The notes: a model not told the origin generated them from the letters alone. 64,000 nt of DNA from Collinsella sp. OM04-5 (GCF_003439125.1 NZ_QSUU01000002.1:158628-222627); one strand, 5' to 3'. Positions 17,101 through 25,097 are shown, numbered from the stretch's first letter. A program made the numbers and translations.

Positions 17101-17316
17101 GGCGGACCCAAGGGCGATGGGGGCATTCGCGTAGCCTTCAGATGCCTGGACCTGCGTCTCAAAGCCCGGCAGCGCCTCGGTGCCGTCGCCGTCCGCCGCG
17201 CGACCAAGGTCGCGCAGATAGGGCGAGGCGCCAGAGTTAGGCTGACCGGCGAAGACATCGGTCACCGCACGAGCAGCCTCAGTCTGATAAGGCTGGATTT
17301 TAAACTTGAACTGCAT
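14164..17316 (-). CDS. res: Type III restriction enzyme Res subunit (helicase-nuclease)
   Basis: A 1050-residue superfamily 2 translocase with a C-terminal nuclease, the restriction subunit of a type III system. Walker A METGTGKTYVY is at 106-116, motif II reads DEPQK at 238-242 (the DEPH/DEPQ form usual for Res), motif III is near NYSATH, and motif VI is EVGRGLRLCVN (about 590-600). The end carries NYAPDWAIAF followed by VFFVAETKG, a PD-(D/E)XK nuclease core with all acidic residues and the Lys present. It works with Mod to cut DNA with two unmethylated sites in inverse orientation. It starts nine bases after the mod stop with AGGAGA before the ATG. The gene looks intact. Confidence 0.93.
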   Translation of the reverse strand: MQFKFKIQPYQTEAARAVTDVFAGQPNSGASPYLRDLGRAADGDGTEALPGFETQVQASEGYANAPIALGSATLLENIHKVQRRNRIVESSSLATGPAPVNLDVEMETGTGKTYVYTKTMLELNRLYGWTKFIIVVPSVAIREGVYKSLKNTEQHFFEQYGKAIRYFVYNSARLGDIDRFSASSDINVMVINMQAFNTSMKEGGRSKEARIMYSERDEFASRRPIDVIAANNPIVILDEPQKMGGNATQAGIARFRPIACLNYSATHKVTHDAVYVLDALDAFNQRLVKRIEVKGFELKNMRGTDGYLYLQDIKISKNKPPQAVIEFKKLNASGSISKRAQGFYEQDDIYPASGELEAYRDGFTVSEIVPDSDVQLGYVKFLNGIELCRGDVYGDSSDRDMRRVQIRETIKSHLEKEEALFARGIKCLSLFFIDEVAKYRVYDDDGEEGLGEYGRIFEEEYARAIDEYGRGQQNLDASLDAGLGKARRRYLEWLRGIDAHETHKGYFSIDKRSRRLIDSKLKRNSDESDDESAYDLILKDKERLLSFDEPTRFIFSHSALREGWDNPNVFQICTLKHSDSETGKRQEVGRGLRLCVNREGERQDLEALGEQEVQRVNTLTVIASESYSDFTKSLQKDINDALRERPKAVTEEFLKGFAVQADEEKTYALTQEDAHDVYFALVQHGLIDREGVPTQKFKESGLTSVTDDDLPEHLYAYRKDIEALVMSVYDEHALDDYIRNGNEPKVRENPLNANFARAEFQELWNKINSKHSYTVDFDDEELRAKAIDRINRELFVAKASYVMTTAAQRSTQTRENLERGESFGDTTRRDYEVGEDASGVTYDLLGEVATAARITRRSAAAILKGIAPVKFRMFRDNPEEFIAKVSRCILAEKATMVVDHLAYHKLDERYDSTIFAERMPENVGRALETSRCIQDYVFWDSEGERDFARDLDSAEGKVAVYAKLPRSFKIPTPVGNYAPDWAIAFEKGSVRHVFFVAETKGSMDSLTLRDIERGKIACARKLFNEFSDEDVRYDVVHSYEDLLTVIQGTE

Positions 17317-17325
17317 CCGGATCTC

Positions 17326-19287
17326 CTAGATCACCTTACGGATGGTGTCGGGACTGAAGGTTTTGAAGAGCTCCTCGAGGTTTGCCACGGCGGCATCGTT
17401 GGAAAAGCATGCGTCGCGGAAGACGGCGTAGAGCGGGCGCTCCTTGGCGATGGCCTCCAATGCCACGGTATCGACATCCTCGTCAAAACAGGCGATAAGC
17501 TGGCCGCCGTTGACGTCGAAGCACGCCTTGCCGCCGATTTCGCGCTCGACGATCTTCGCGGAGTACTCGATGCGAAACGCCGGCAGGACCTGGAAGAGGA
17601 GGTCAAGCGGCAGGGCGTCCTCAGCGGAGTTGTCGGTGAAGAGGTCGAGCGCGGCTTGCTCGTACTGCCCCGGCGCGGCGTACTCGTCCTTGAAGCAGGA
17701 CTCATCCACGCGCAGCACACGGAAGCCGATGTCGGGCACGGGCTTGGGCTCGGCGCCAAGCTCAAGCTGCCTGCTGGCCTCATCGACCTCGGCCCTGATC
17801 TTCTCGCCTGCGCGGCGGATGCGCTCCTCGCCGACGTTACAGATCGTGGTGTAACCTTCCTTTCCTGCTTCGGTTGCTTCATCAACAACCTCCGGAAGCT
17901 GGACCATAATGAACCGACGCTTGCCACCGTCAGCAGCGTTCAAAGACATGACGGCATCGGCCATAGTCGCTGAACCAGAAAAGAAGTCCATTACCAAGGA
18001 GTCTTTTGAAGAGCCGATTTCAAGAATGCGGTTCATGAGAGCAGGGGGCTTGGGAAAGCTCATAACGTTCGATCCAAATAGCTCTTTAATTCGCTTCTTT
18101 CCATAGTCGTTGTTAAACTCCGCATCAGCCTGAAGTGACTTTGCCATCGTGAAGGCGGCAGAACCTTCCTCAAGATAATCCTTACGATACACACGCCACT
18201 CATTACCACACGGTTCGCCGAATAAATAGTTATTCTCTGATTGAATTTTCGATTTTGACCAAGTCCAACAAGTTGGAGTTCCGTCTGCGGCAAGCGGGAG
18301 ACGTTCTACTGAGTGAGCTTCATCTTTCTCAAGGGCAACCGAGCCATCAGCCGGGGATATCCATAAAGGAAAGTAGAGGTTTGGACGTGTTTGCGGATTA
18401 AAGCTTTGATTTCGATTTCTTAAACCAATTGCCCTATATGAGCCCTTGTCATCTTTTCGGTCGTACTCAGACAACATCCTGGAATCTTTGGGGATTAGGT
18501 TTAGCGAGTTTCCACATGTATAGTTTTTGACCCAGATAAGGACCGGCTCGATTGTTTTAGCAATATAACGGTCAAGATTTCTACCACGAGGATTGACCTG
18601 CACATACAGCTTTCCCACATAATTGCCCGAGCCGAACAGTTCGTTACCTATCTTAAGCAGATTTTGCTCCTCGTTGTCATCAATCGAGATGAAGATCGCG
18701 CCATCATCGCTCAGCAGGTCCCTGGCCAGCATCAACCTGGGGTACATCATTGAGCACCAGTCGGAGTGGAAGCGGCCGTTTGACTCAGGGTTGGCCACCA
18801 GGCGGCCGCCCTCCTCGTCGTACTCGCCGCTCTCGGCATCGTATTCCGCGCGTGTCTTGGAGAAGTCGTCGTCGTAGACGAAGTCGTGGCCCGTGTTGTA
18901 GGGTGGGTCGATGTAGATCAGCTTCACCTTGCCGGCGTAGGTCTCGCGCATGATCTTGAGGGCCTCGAGGTTGTCACCCTCGATGTAGAGGTTCTCGGTG
19001 GTGTCCCAGTCCTTGGACTTCTCGGGGCAGGGGCGCATGGTCTTCTTGATGGGGCGGCGCGCTTCGAGCTTGGCCTCGCGCTTGCCGGGCCAGGTGAACT
19101 GGTAGCGTTCCCGCGGACCGTCAACGACCTCGCCGGAGAGGTCATCGCGCAGGGCATCGAAATCGACGGCAAGCGTGACCTTGCCGTCTGCGTCCATAGC
19201 TTCGGTCACCGCATCGGGGAAGAGCGCAGCGATCTTGGCGATGTTCTCCTGCGTGAGGTCGGGAGTCTCCTGACTGATCTTATCCAT
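17326..19287 (-). CDS. mod: Type III DNA N6-adenine methyltransferase Mod
   Basis: A 653-residue adenine methylase and target-recognition subunit. Motif IV DPPYNTG is at 127-133 and the AdoMet motif I follows later as MDFFSGSATMADAVM (about 445-460), the circularly permuted beta-class order typical of Mod. Between them lies the target recognition domain (about residues 210-440). This middle stretch (about 17960-18660) is visibly AT-richer than the flanks: the 60-base line at 18421 has 26 G+C, the line at 19021 has 43. That suggests the recognition domain was swapped by recombination, giving a new DNA specificity. It starts five bases after the DUF4391 gene with GAGGAGGAG before the ATG and leads directly into res. 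Confidence 0.93.
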   Translation of the reverse strand: MDKISQETPDLTQENIAKIAALFPDAVTEAMDADGKVTLAVDFDALRDDLSGEVVDGPRERYQFTWPGKREAKLEARRPIKKTMRPCPEKSKDWDTTENLYIEGDNLEALKIMRETYAGKVKLIYIDPPYNTGHDFVYDDDFSKTRAEYDAESGEYDEEGGRLVANPESNGRFHSDWCSMMYPRLMLARDLLSDDGAIFISIDDNEEQNLLKIGNELFGSGNYVGKLYVQVNPRGRNLDRYIAKTIEPVLIWVKNYTCGNSLNLIPKDSRMLSEYDRKDDKGSYRAIGLRNRNQSFNPQTRPNLYFPLWISPADGSVALEKDEAHSVERLPLAADGTPTCWTWSKSKIQSENNYLFGEPCGNEWRVYRKDYLEEGSAAFTMAKSLQADAEFNNDYGKKRIKELFGSNVMSFPKPPALMNRILEIGSSKDSLVMDFFSGSATMADAVMSLNAADGGKRRFIMVQLPEVVDEATEAGKEGYTTICNVGEERIRRAGEKIRAEVDEASRQLELGAEPKPVPDIGFRVLRVDESCFKDEYAAPGQYEQAALDLFTDNSAEDALPLDLLFQVLPAFRIEYSAKIVEREIGGKACFDVNGGQLIACFDEDVDTVALEAIAKERPLYAVFRDACFSNDAAVANLEELFKTFSPDTIRKVI

Positions 19288-19292
19288 GACTG

Positions 19293-19889
19293 CTACTCCT
19301 CCTCAAGCCGTCTAAGCTCGGCCTGTTTCCGTTTCATCTGTGCAAACAGCTCGTTCTTTCGAGCTATTTGACGTTCTCTGCGGACCTTGGTATCGAGCGC
19401 GAAGACCTCAGCGCGCAGCCCGTCTATTTTCTCACGGCGATCAATTCTCGCCCAGACGTCGTGACCATCGAATTCTCCCAAAGCGACTTGAGCGAGCATG
19501 GAATCCCACACCATGTCGAGGTCGAAACCGTTCAAGGCAAGACGCTCGATATCCCGTGTCTCCAGCAGACGGCCCTCCTCGCAAATCGCGATATCGCCGG
19601 ATCCGCTGTCGACAATCACTGCCTTGTTGGGCGTCGCGTTGCTCACCAGGCGCACGGCGCGCTCGGGCACCCGCTCGCCTTTGGGATCGATCCTTAGCAC
19701 GAGTATCTCGTGCACCGCCTTGCCGTCGGCGATATTGGTCGTTGCCGGTTTGATGGAGTTTGCGACGACAATCGCCGCCACGCCGCCCGTAAGGTCGCGC
19801 CGGGTGGCGGCATCGACGTCCATGTGGCGGTAGAAGGCCTCTTTGGGCAGACGCCTGCCCACCTCGGTTGTTGCCGGAAGTCCTAGCAT
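19293..19889 (-). CDS. DUF4391 protein of a type III restriction locus
   Basis: A 198-residue protein starting MLGLPATTEVGRRLPKEAF, the signature opening of DUF4391 proteins, with NSIKPATTNIADG near 45-57 also typical. The last 40 residues are a charged coiled coil (RRERQIARKNELFAQMKRKQ). The family is repeatedly found beside type III mod/res genes and helicases but has no settled function. The ORF extends to 19913, but the ATG at 19889 overlaps the helicase stop codon (ATGCTAG) and follows GGTGGTG, giving a coupled start. It probably links the helicase and the methylase arms of the system. Confidence 0.8.
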   Translation of the reverse strand: MLGLPATTEVGRRLPKEAFYRHMDVDAATRRDLTGGVAAIVVANSIKPATTNIADGKAVHEILVLRIDPKGERVPERAVRLVSNATPNKAVIVDSGSGDIAICEEGRLLETRDIERLALNGFDLDMVWDSMLAQVALGEFDGHDVWARIDRREKIDGLRAEVFALDTKVRRERQIARKNELFAQMKRKQAELRRLEEE

Positions 19890-22800
19890 GGTTTTTTCAC
19901 CACCAGGAAGCACACCAGCTCAAAGTCGTCGATACCCTCGATGTCGTTTTCCAAAAAGCCGGTCGTCCCGCCGCTGAAAAAGCTGTCGATATCGGACTCG
20001 TTTTTGCCCTCGACGATGGAGCCGATCGCACTTGCCAGCAGATCTGTTTGGGCGGCCATGTCGCGCCCGTCTTCGGTCTGGGCATTGTAGGCACGGCACA
20101 GGTCTTCGACCGGCTCCTTGACGCCTCGGCAGATTCGCCTCATCTCGTCCAGGATGTCCTTGGGCGTGGCGTAGCCATGCAGAATCGACCCATCCTCGCC
20201 AACGTACACCAGGTAGAAGGGGTGGATGGGATTGCCGGAAAGGCGATCGATGTTGCCGTTCGCGTTGCGCAGCACAAATATCGTGCCCGGCTCTTCGCCG
20301 GCGGCGACCGCCTCGATGCCGTATGGGACGTTTTCGATATCGGGATGCTCCTTCCGGTACTCGACCAAGTCCATACGGAAGTCGTTGAGGCCGAGGTCGG
20401 TGATGGAGATACCACTCTGCGCGTCCTCAAGGTCGACGACCTCGTCCTTCATGCGCTCGAGCTGCTGGCGACGGTATTCCAGGTCGCCCTTCTCGTCCTC
20501 GTTGATGTAGTCGTCGTCGCCCGTCGACGCCATAACCAACGCATGCATCTTGTTCTCCACGCGCGCCTTGAGGTTGATGTACTCGTCGAGCTCAACATCG
20601 GGCCAGAAGTTGATGAGCTGGATGCAGGCGTTCTTGGAGCCGATGCGGTCGACACGGCCAAAGCGCTGCACGATGCGCACCGGGTTCCAGTGGATGTCGT
20701 AGTTGATGACGCAGTCGCAGTCCTGCAGGTTCTGGCCCTCGGAGATGCAGTCGGTCGCGATGAGCACGTCGATGTCCTTGCCCTTGAGCCTCGGATACGC
20801 GACGTCGCGGTCCTTCGACACGGGACTGAAGCAGGTGATGACTTCGTTCATGTCGTTGCGGACGCCCTCGACCGAGCAGCGGGCGCTCTGCGAGCCGCCG
20901 GCGACCTCCGCCACCTCGAGCCCGTAGCGATCCTCGACATAGGCGCCGATGTTCTCGTAGAGGTAATCCGCCGTGTCCGCGAACGCCGTAAAGATCAGCA
21001 GCTTCTTGTTGCCCGGGTTTATGGGGTTCTCGACCTTGTCCGCAATAACGCGCCTGAGCTCGGCCAGTTTCGCGTCATGCTCGGCATCGATGGGAACGAT
21101 GAGCTGGCGGATGTCCTCGAGCGCCTCGAGGTCCTTGAGCATATCGCGCTCCCAGCTGATCCAGTCCATGTCCTCGAGCGAGAACCTGCTCTTGGTGCCG
21201 ACCGTGAAGTCGGTGTCCCCCTCCTCATACTCAAAGGTCTCGACGCCCTCGACCGACGCGCCGGACGCGCCGGCGCGATAGCCCTCAATAACCTTTAGAT
21301 TGTGCCTAATGACCTCGATGATCTTGCCCAGCGTGATCTCAAAGGCGTAGACGGAGCTCTCCAGGCGCTTGAGCAGAATGGAGGACATGAGCTTGACCAT
21401 TCCCTGCTCGCGGCCGCTGGTGGGAGGGCGACCATGCTCATCGGCGTACTTGGGCGCCGCGCTGGGATGGAGATAGACCGTGGGCAGGTAGACCGCGAGC
21501 GTGAGCGAGGCGAGTGTGTCGGCTATCTGCGAGTAGGTGCCCGCCTCGTCCGAGGTGGCCAGACTCGGCCGCAACGATACCGGCTTAAGCCTCTTGGGGA
21601 ACGGGCCGATCGCGGATACATCGTAGTAGCGCTGCACATGTCTGCGCGAGCGCGCGACGGTAACGCGGTCGAGAATCTGGAAGAAGTTGAAGTCGAGCCG
21701 ATCCGTCAGCGCCGTCGTGGTCCTATCGGCCGCGGGCAGCTCGGACCAGTCGCGAAACGCCCCCTGCGCATCGCGGAATACCTGATCGACCGGCTTGTCG
21801 AGTCCGAGCTTCTTCGACCACGCATCAGAATCGCCCTGATAGGCGAGCTTGAGCTGGTTGTGCAGATCGCGGAACCTGTTGTTGACGGGAGTGGCCGAAA
21901 GCATCAAGACCTTCGTCTCGACTCCGTCCTTGATGACCTTGTTGAGGAGCCTCTCAAAGCGATTGCCCTGCGTCTCGTCCTCGACCTTGGACGAGGTGTC
22001 TGCACCGTTGCGGAAGTTATGGGACTCGTCGATGACGACGAGATCGTAGGCGCCCCAGTTGAACTTCTCGAGGTCGTTGCCCTCGACCGTCAGTCCCTTG
22101 TCACGGGACAGATCGGTGTGGTAGAGCACGTCGTAGCGCAGGCGATCGGCGGCGATGGGGTTGTTGACGTAGTTCTTTTTGTATGTGAGCCAGTTGTCGG
22201 AAAGGCGCTTGGGGCAGAGCACGAGCACGTTGCGGTTGAGCAGCTCATAGTACTTAATGACCGCGAGGGCAGTGAACGTCTTGCCCAAGCCGACGCTGTC
22301 TGCGAGGATGCAGCCGTTGTAGGTCTGGAGCTTGTTGATAATGGCAAGCGCTGCGTCCTGCTGGAAATCGTAGAGCAGGTTCCAGACTTTGCTCTCCTTG
22401 AAGCCGGTCCCCTCTTTTGCAAGGTCATCCACCGAGACGTCCTCGAGGAACTCACTGAAGATACGGTAGAGCGCTGCGTAGTAGACCAGCTCGGGCGGGT
22501 TCTCGCGATACATTGTGGAGATGGAGTCGATTACCGCTTGGGTAACGTCCTCAAGCTCGCCCGAATCCCAGGCGGCATTGAACTGGCACAGGTACTGGCG
22601 CGCCATGTCCCCCGGGATACCCATAGTCATGGTGAGCTGCTTGCTGGGCGTTGTGCCCAGGGCGGACGTCGTCAGGCCCTCGATAGGCTGGAACGCCGCA
22701 GGCTCGGCACTGTCAACGACGAGATAGCCACCGGCCGCGCGATTGGCGTCCCGGTATGAGCGAAACTCTGCCTTCTGCCTGATCCACTCGGCACATTCGC

Positions 22801-23110
22801 GAGCGACGGCCTTCTGCCTGAGTTCGTTTTTGAGCTTGATCTCGAGGTCCGTGCCGCCGATGCTGCTCTCGCGGCCCATGCGCGGGATGTAGTATTCACG
22901 CTGCTCCTTTTGGGCCTTGACGGATAAGAACGTCGGCTCCGTATAGATAAATCGAAAGGAATCGCAAGACTCCAGCTGCTTCTTGAGCTCGCCATATCCA
23001 TAAATCGAGAACAGTGCCGCGGCAACCGAAATACGGTCACCGTTATTGATTGCTTCAATAAGACCATCTTTAAGCAGCTCGTTTTGGTTATCAAAGCTCT
23101 TCAGGTTCAT
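19883..23110 (-). CDS. Large SNF2-type helicase of the defence operon
   Basis: A 1075-residue superfamily 2 helicase. An N-terminal region of about 250 residues has no motif I can name. The helicase core follows: Walker A DSVGLGKTFTA (about 270-280), motif II DESHNFRN (about 355), motif III LSATPVNNR, and in the C-terminal lobe LLIFTAFAD, TDCISEGQNLQ and the arginine-finger motif IVQRFGRVDRIGS. The order resembles SNF2/RapA-like translocases found in phage-defence loci such as the DISARM DrmD protein, though no other DISARM gene is here. The ORF opens at 23167, but GAAAGG six bases before the ATG at 23110 (MNLKSF) supports that start. It is the first gene of the operon and overlaps DUF4391 by seven bases. 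Confidence 0.85.
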   Translation of the reverse strand: MNLKSFDNQNELLKDGLIEAINNGDRISVAAALFSIYGYGELKKQLESCDSFRFIYTEPTFLSVKAQKEQREYYIPRMGRESSIGGTDLEIKLKNELRQKAVARECAEWIRQKAEFRSYRDANRAAGGYLVVDSAEPAAFQPIEGLTTSALGTTPSKQLTMTMGIPGDMARQYLCQFNAAWDSGELEDVTQAVIDSISTMYRENPPELVYYAALYRIFSEFLEDVSVDDLAKEGTGFKESKVWNLLYDFQQDAALAIINKLQTYNGCILADSVGLGKTFTALAVIKYYELLNRNVLVLCPKRLSDNWLTYKKNYVNNPIAADRLRYDVLYHTDLSRDKGLTVEGNDLEKFNWGAYDLVVIDESHNFRNGADTSSKVEDETQGNRFERLLNKVIKDGVETKVLMLSATPVNNRFRDLHNQLKLAYQGDSDAWSKKLGLDKPVDQVFRDAQGAFRDWSELPAADRTTTALTDRLDFNFFQILDRVTVARSRRHVQRYYDVSAIGPFPKRLKPVSLRPSLATSDEAGTYSQIADTLASLTLAVYLPTVYLHPSAAPKYADEHGRPPTSGREQGMVKLMSSILLKRLESSVYAFEITLGKIIEVIRHNLKVIEGYRAGASGASVEGVETFEYEEGDTDFTVGTKSRFSLEDMDWISWERDMLKDLEALEDIRQLIVPIDAEHDAKLAELRRVIADKVENPINPGNKKLLIFTAFADTADYLYENIGAYVEDRYGLEVAEVAGGSQSARCSVEGVRNDMNEVITCFSPVSKDRDVAYPRLKGKDIDVLIATDCISEGQNLQDCDCVINYDIHWNPVRIVQRFGRVDRIGSKNACIQLINFWPDVELDEYINLKARVENKMHALVMASTGDDDYINEDEKGDLEYRRQQLERMKDEVVDLEDAQSGISITDLGLNDFRMDLVEYRKEHPDIENVPYGIEAVAAGEEPGTIFVLRNANGNIDRLSGNPIHPFYLVYVGEDGSILHGYATPKDILDEMRRICRGVKEPVEDLCRAYNAQTEDGRDMAAQTDLLASAIGSIVEGKNESDIDSFFSGGTTGFLENDIEGIDDFELVCFLVVKKPC

Positions 23111-23291
23111 AAAACGCCTTTCGAATGCAGCGTCTGGGAACAAAATGCTCGGCGCCGCTTCTTGCATCGCTGTCGAGCCTTATCGGCACTTAAGCTATCA
23201 GTCTAAACCGAGACATGCAAAACGCCTTGCGGGGATGTCAATTATTCGGTCAGCGCGGTACCACAAGTATGGGGATTGGCGTGCGACTTTC

Positions 23292-23348
23292 ATCTCAATC
23301 TGTAACACCTAGACCGATATCCCTCTCCTGTCTGTTACAGATCAAGAT
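23292..23348. repeat. TGTAACA palindrome, cluster III unit 1
   Basis: Arms ATCTCAATCTGTAACA and TGTTACAGATCAAGAT, about 180 bases upstream of the helicase start, on the other side of the island from cluster II. Confidence 0.86.
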
Positions 23349-23373
23349 AAATGGACCGATCCTCGACCTTTCG

Positions 23374-23429
23374 TCTCGATCTGTAACAGCTAGAAACGAT
23401 TAAGCCGTCTTGGCGTTATAGATTGAGAC
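23374..23429. repeat. TGTAACA palindrome, cluster III unit 2
   Basis: Arms GTCTCGATCTGTAACA and GTTATAGATTGAGAC, 82 bases after unit 1. Confidence 0.83.
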
Positions 23430-23469
23430 AAATTGGGGAACGAGACGGACGTCGAGCCCGATAACTCAC

Positions 23470-23513
23470 CAAAATAAGAAACGGGCTCTGCTCCACAAGG
23501 GAACAGAGCCCGA
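23470..23513 (-). terminator. Terminator after tRNA-Thr (TGT)
   Basis: CGGGCTCTG and CAGAGCCCG arms, then TTTCTTATTTT on the minus strand. Confidence 0.82.
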
Positions 23514-23521
23514 AACTCTCA

Positions 23522-23596
23522 TGGAGCCAGTGACAGGAATCGAACCTGCAACCCACTGATTACAAATCAGTTGCGCTACCGTTGCGCCACACTGGC
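23522..23596 (-). tRNA. tRNA-Thr (TGT)
   Basis: 75 nt with encoded CCA. Acceptor GCCAGTG pairs CACTGGC, anticodon loop TTTGTAA holds TGT, T arm GCAGGTTCGATTCCTG. Confidence 0.93.
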
Positions 23597-23680
23597 ACGC
23601 TTGGCGCTTTCGCGCGAAGCCAGTTAAGAATAAAGGAATTACGGACGGGGCGCAACAGACCCTTCGACCGATCACATCTC

Positions 23681-23744
23681 AAAACTATTCGTCAGAACGA
23701 ATAGTTTTAATTACAATGGAATAGAAAAACTATTCGTTCTGGCG
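23681..23744 (+). promoter_or_regulatory. Promoter and operator of the HTH-HipA gene
   Basis: A perfect 12-bp inverted repeat AAAACTATTCGT-CAGA-ACGAATAGTTTT (23681-23708), then a -10-like TACAAT (23712-23717), then a further half-site AAAACTATTCGTTCTGGCG (about 23726-23744). The palindrome covers the -35 region, so binding by the gene's own HTH domain would block transcription. Confidence 0.7.
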
Positions 23745-23756
23745 AAGGGTTTCGCG

Positions 23757-25097
23757 ATGTTAACTACAAAGGAAGCAGCCGAGCTGCTCGGCATCACCCC
23801 GCGCAGGGTGCAGGAGCTCATTAAGAACGGCGCGCTGACCGCCCGCAAGGCTTCTGGCGTGTGGCTTATCGACAAAGACAGCGTAGACACGCGACTCCGC
23901 TCCGCAACCAAAAGAGGGGGACGGCCTCGTCGCGGGCATGGGAAAAGCGAAATCGCATTTACCCTCATGAACCGCACGCACGAAGTGGCCCAGCTGGTCT
24001 ACAGCAGATCACGGAAAGACTTCACCCACATCGGCGCCGACGTCGATCGTGCCCACGCCCCTATTGGAGTTTTTACTCCCAGCAAACCTGTATCGCTCGA
24101 CTCCTTCCGCATCTGGTGGCGCGGCCGCGGTATCCCGCTCGCACGCATTGGGCTAGCCTCCCTGCTTGCAGAAGCCGCAGTTGATGTTCCCGATGAACTC
24201 GTACAGCGAAATCTTGGCCTCTCCTTATCCGACCAGTATTGGATTAGACCCCAAGGCTCCGGTCTCGCGTGGAAAGATATTAACTTCTTCAATAATGCTT
24301 TTGACGACGTCTCTCTGTCCATCGCGCCCTTCGCCCCAGAGGGTAAGGCAGCTGCTGCAAAGCCCGACAACACCTCGGACGGCAATCTTCAAAAGTATTG
24401 GACGTGCGAGGGTGACCGTCGAATCCTCCACAAAGCAGGTGCACATCTAAACCAGGAACCTTATAACGAGCTGGTGGCGACTGCACTTCACCGTCGCATC
24501 CTAAACGCTTGCGATTATGTACCCTATTCGCTCGAAGGCGCAGGTACTTCTGCCCTGAGCACATGCGATGTCTTCTTAACTGACGAAGAAGAATATGTCC
24601 CTGCGTTCTATGTAAACCAGCACGCAAATGCGGACGACCGGCTAACCGACTACGAGCGATATGTAGCAAACTGCGAAGAGCTCGGGGTGACAGGCGTCAA
24701 GGATGCCCTTGACCGCATGATTGTATGCGACGACATCATCGCCAACTATGACCGCCATTGGCGTAACTTTGGCCTTGTACGAAACGTCAACACGCTAACC
24801 TGCAGACCTGCCCCCATCTTCGATTCGGGCTCATCGCTCTGGTGCAACATTTCTCTTGAGGAGCTTCGGGCAGGAGAGCACAGTTTTACCAGCGCGCAGT
24901 TTCATTCAAGCCCCGCGAAACAAATGCTGCTTGTTGAGGATATGAGCTGGTTTGACGGCGACAAACTCGAAGGCTTCGTTGACGAGGCACTCGAGATTCT
25001 GTCCAGAAACGACGCGCTCACGGCAAGGCTGCCATATCTAAAAGAGGCACTTACATGGCGCCTCCGTAGAATGATCGACATCGCTGAATGGAGTTAG
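23757..25097 (+). CDS. HTH domain fused to a HipA-like kinase
   Basis: A 446-residue protein with an excisionase/MerR-type helix-turn-helix at residues 1-45 (TTKEAAELLGITPRRVQELI, then WLIDKDSV) and a Lys/Arg linker near 50-62, joined to a HipA-like kinase. Kinase marks are the catalytic-loop-like IIANYDRHWRNFGLV (about 330-344) and metal-site PIFDSGSSLW (about 355-364). Ordinary HipA works with a separate HipB; here DNA binding and kinase are one chain, so the protein may be its own repressor. The N-terminal HipA subdomain is not obvious. GAAGGG precedes the ATG. The gene stands alone next to a tRNA and the restriction island, and it has a matching operator palindrome. Targets are unknown; aminoacyl-tRNA synthetases are the known HipA substrates. 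Confidence 0.72.
   Translation: MLTTKEAAELLGITPRRVQELIKNGALTARKASGVWLIDKDSVDTRLRSATKRGGRPRRGHGKSEIAFTLMNRTHEVAQLVYSRSRKDFTHIGADVDRAHAPIGVFTPSKPVSLDSFRIWWRGRGIPLARIGLASLLAEAAVDVPDELVQRNLGLSLSDQYWIRPQGSGLAWKDINFFNNAFDDVSLSIAPFAPEGKAAAAKPDNTSDGNLQKYWTCEGDRRILHKAGAHLNQEPYNELVATALHRRILNACDYVPYSLEGAGTSALSTCDVFLTDEEEYVPAFYVNQHANADDRLTDYERYVANCEELGVTGVKDALDRMIVCDDIIANYDRHWRNFGLVRNVNTLTCRPAPIFDSGSSLWCNISLEELRAGEHSFTSAQFHSSPAKQMLLVEDMSWFDGDKLEGFVDEALEILSRNDALTARLPYLKEALTWRLRRMIDIAEWS

Noticed and set aside
14206..17973. 1255-codon open frame on the plus strand
   Set aside because: It is the mirror of res and mod in a GC-rich genome; the minus strand carries all helicase, nuclease and methylase motifs.
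13542..23110. DISARM system
   Set aside because: A DrmD-like helicase and an adenine methylase are present, but no DrmA, DrmB or DrmC gene is seen, and Mod-Res are clearly type III.
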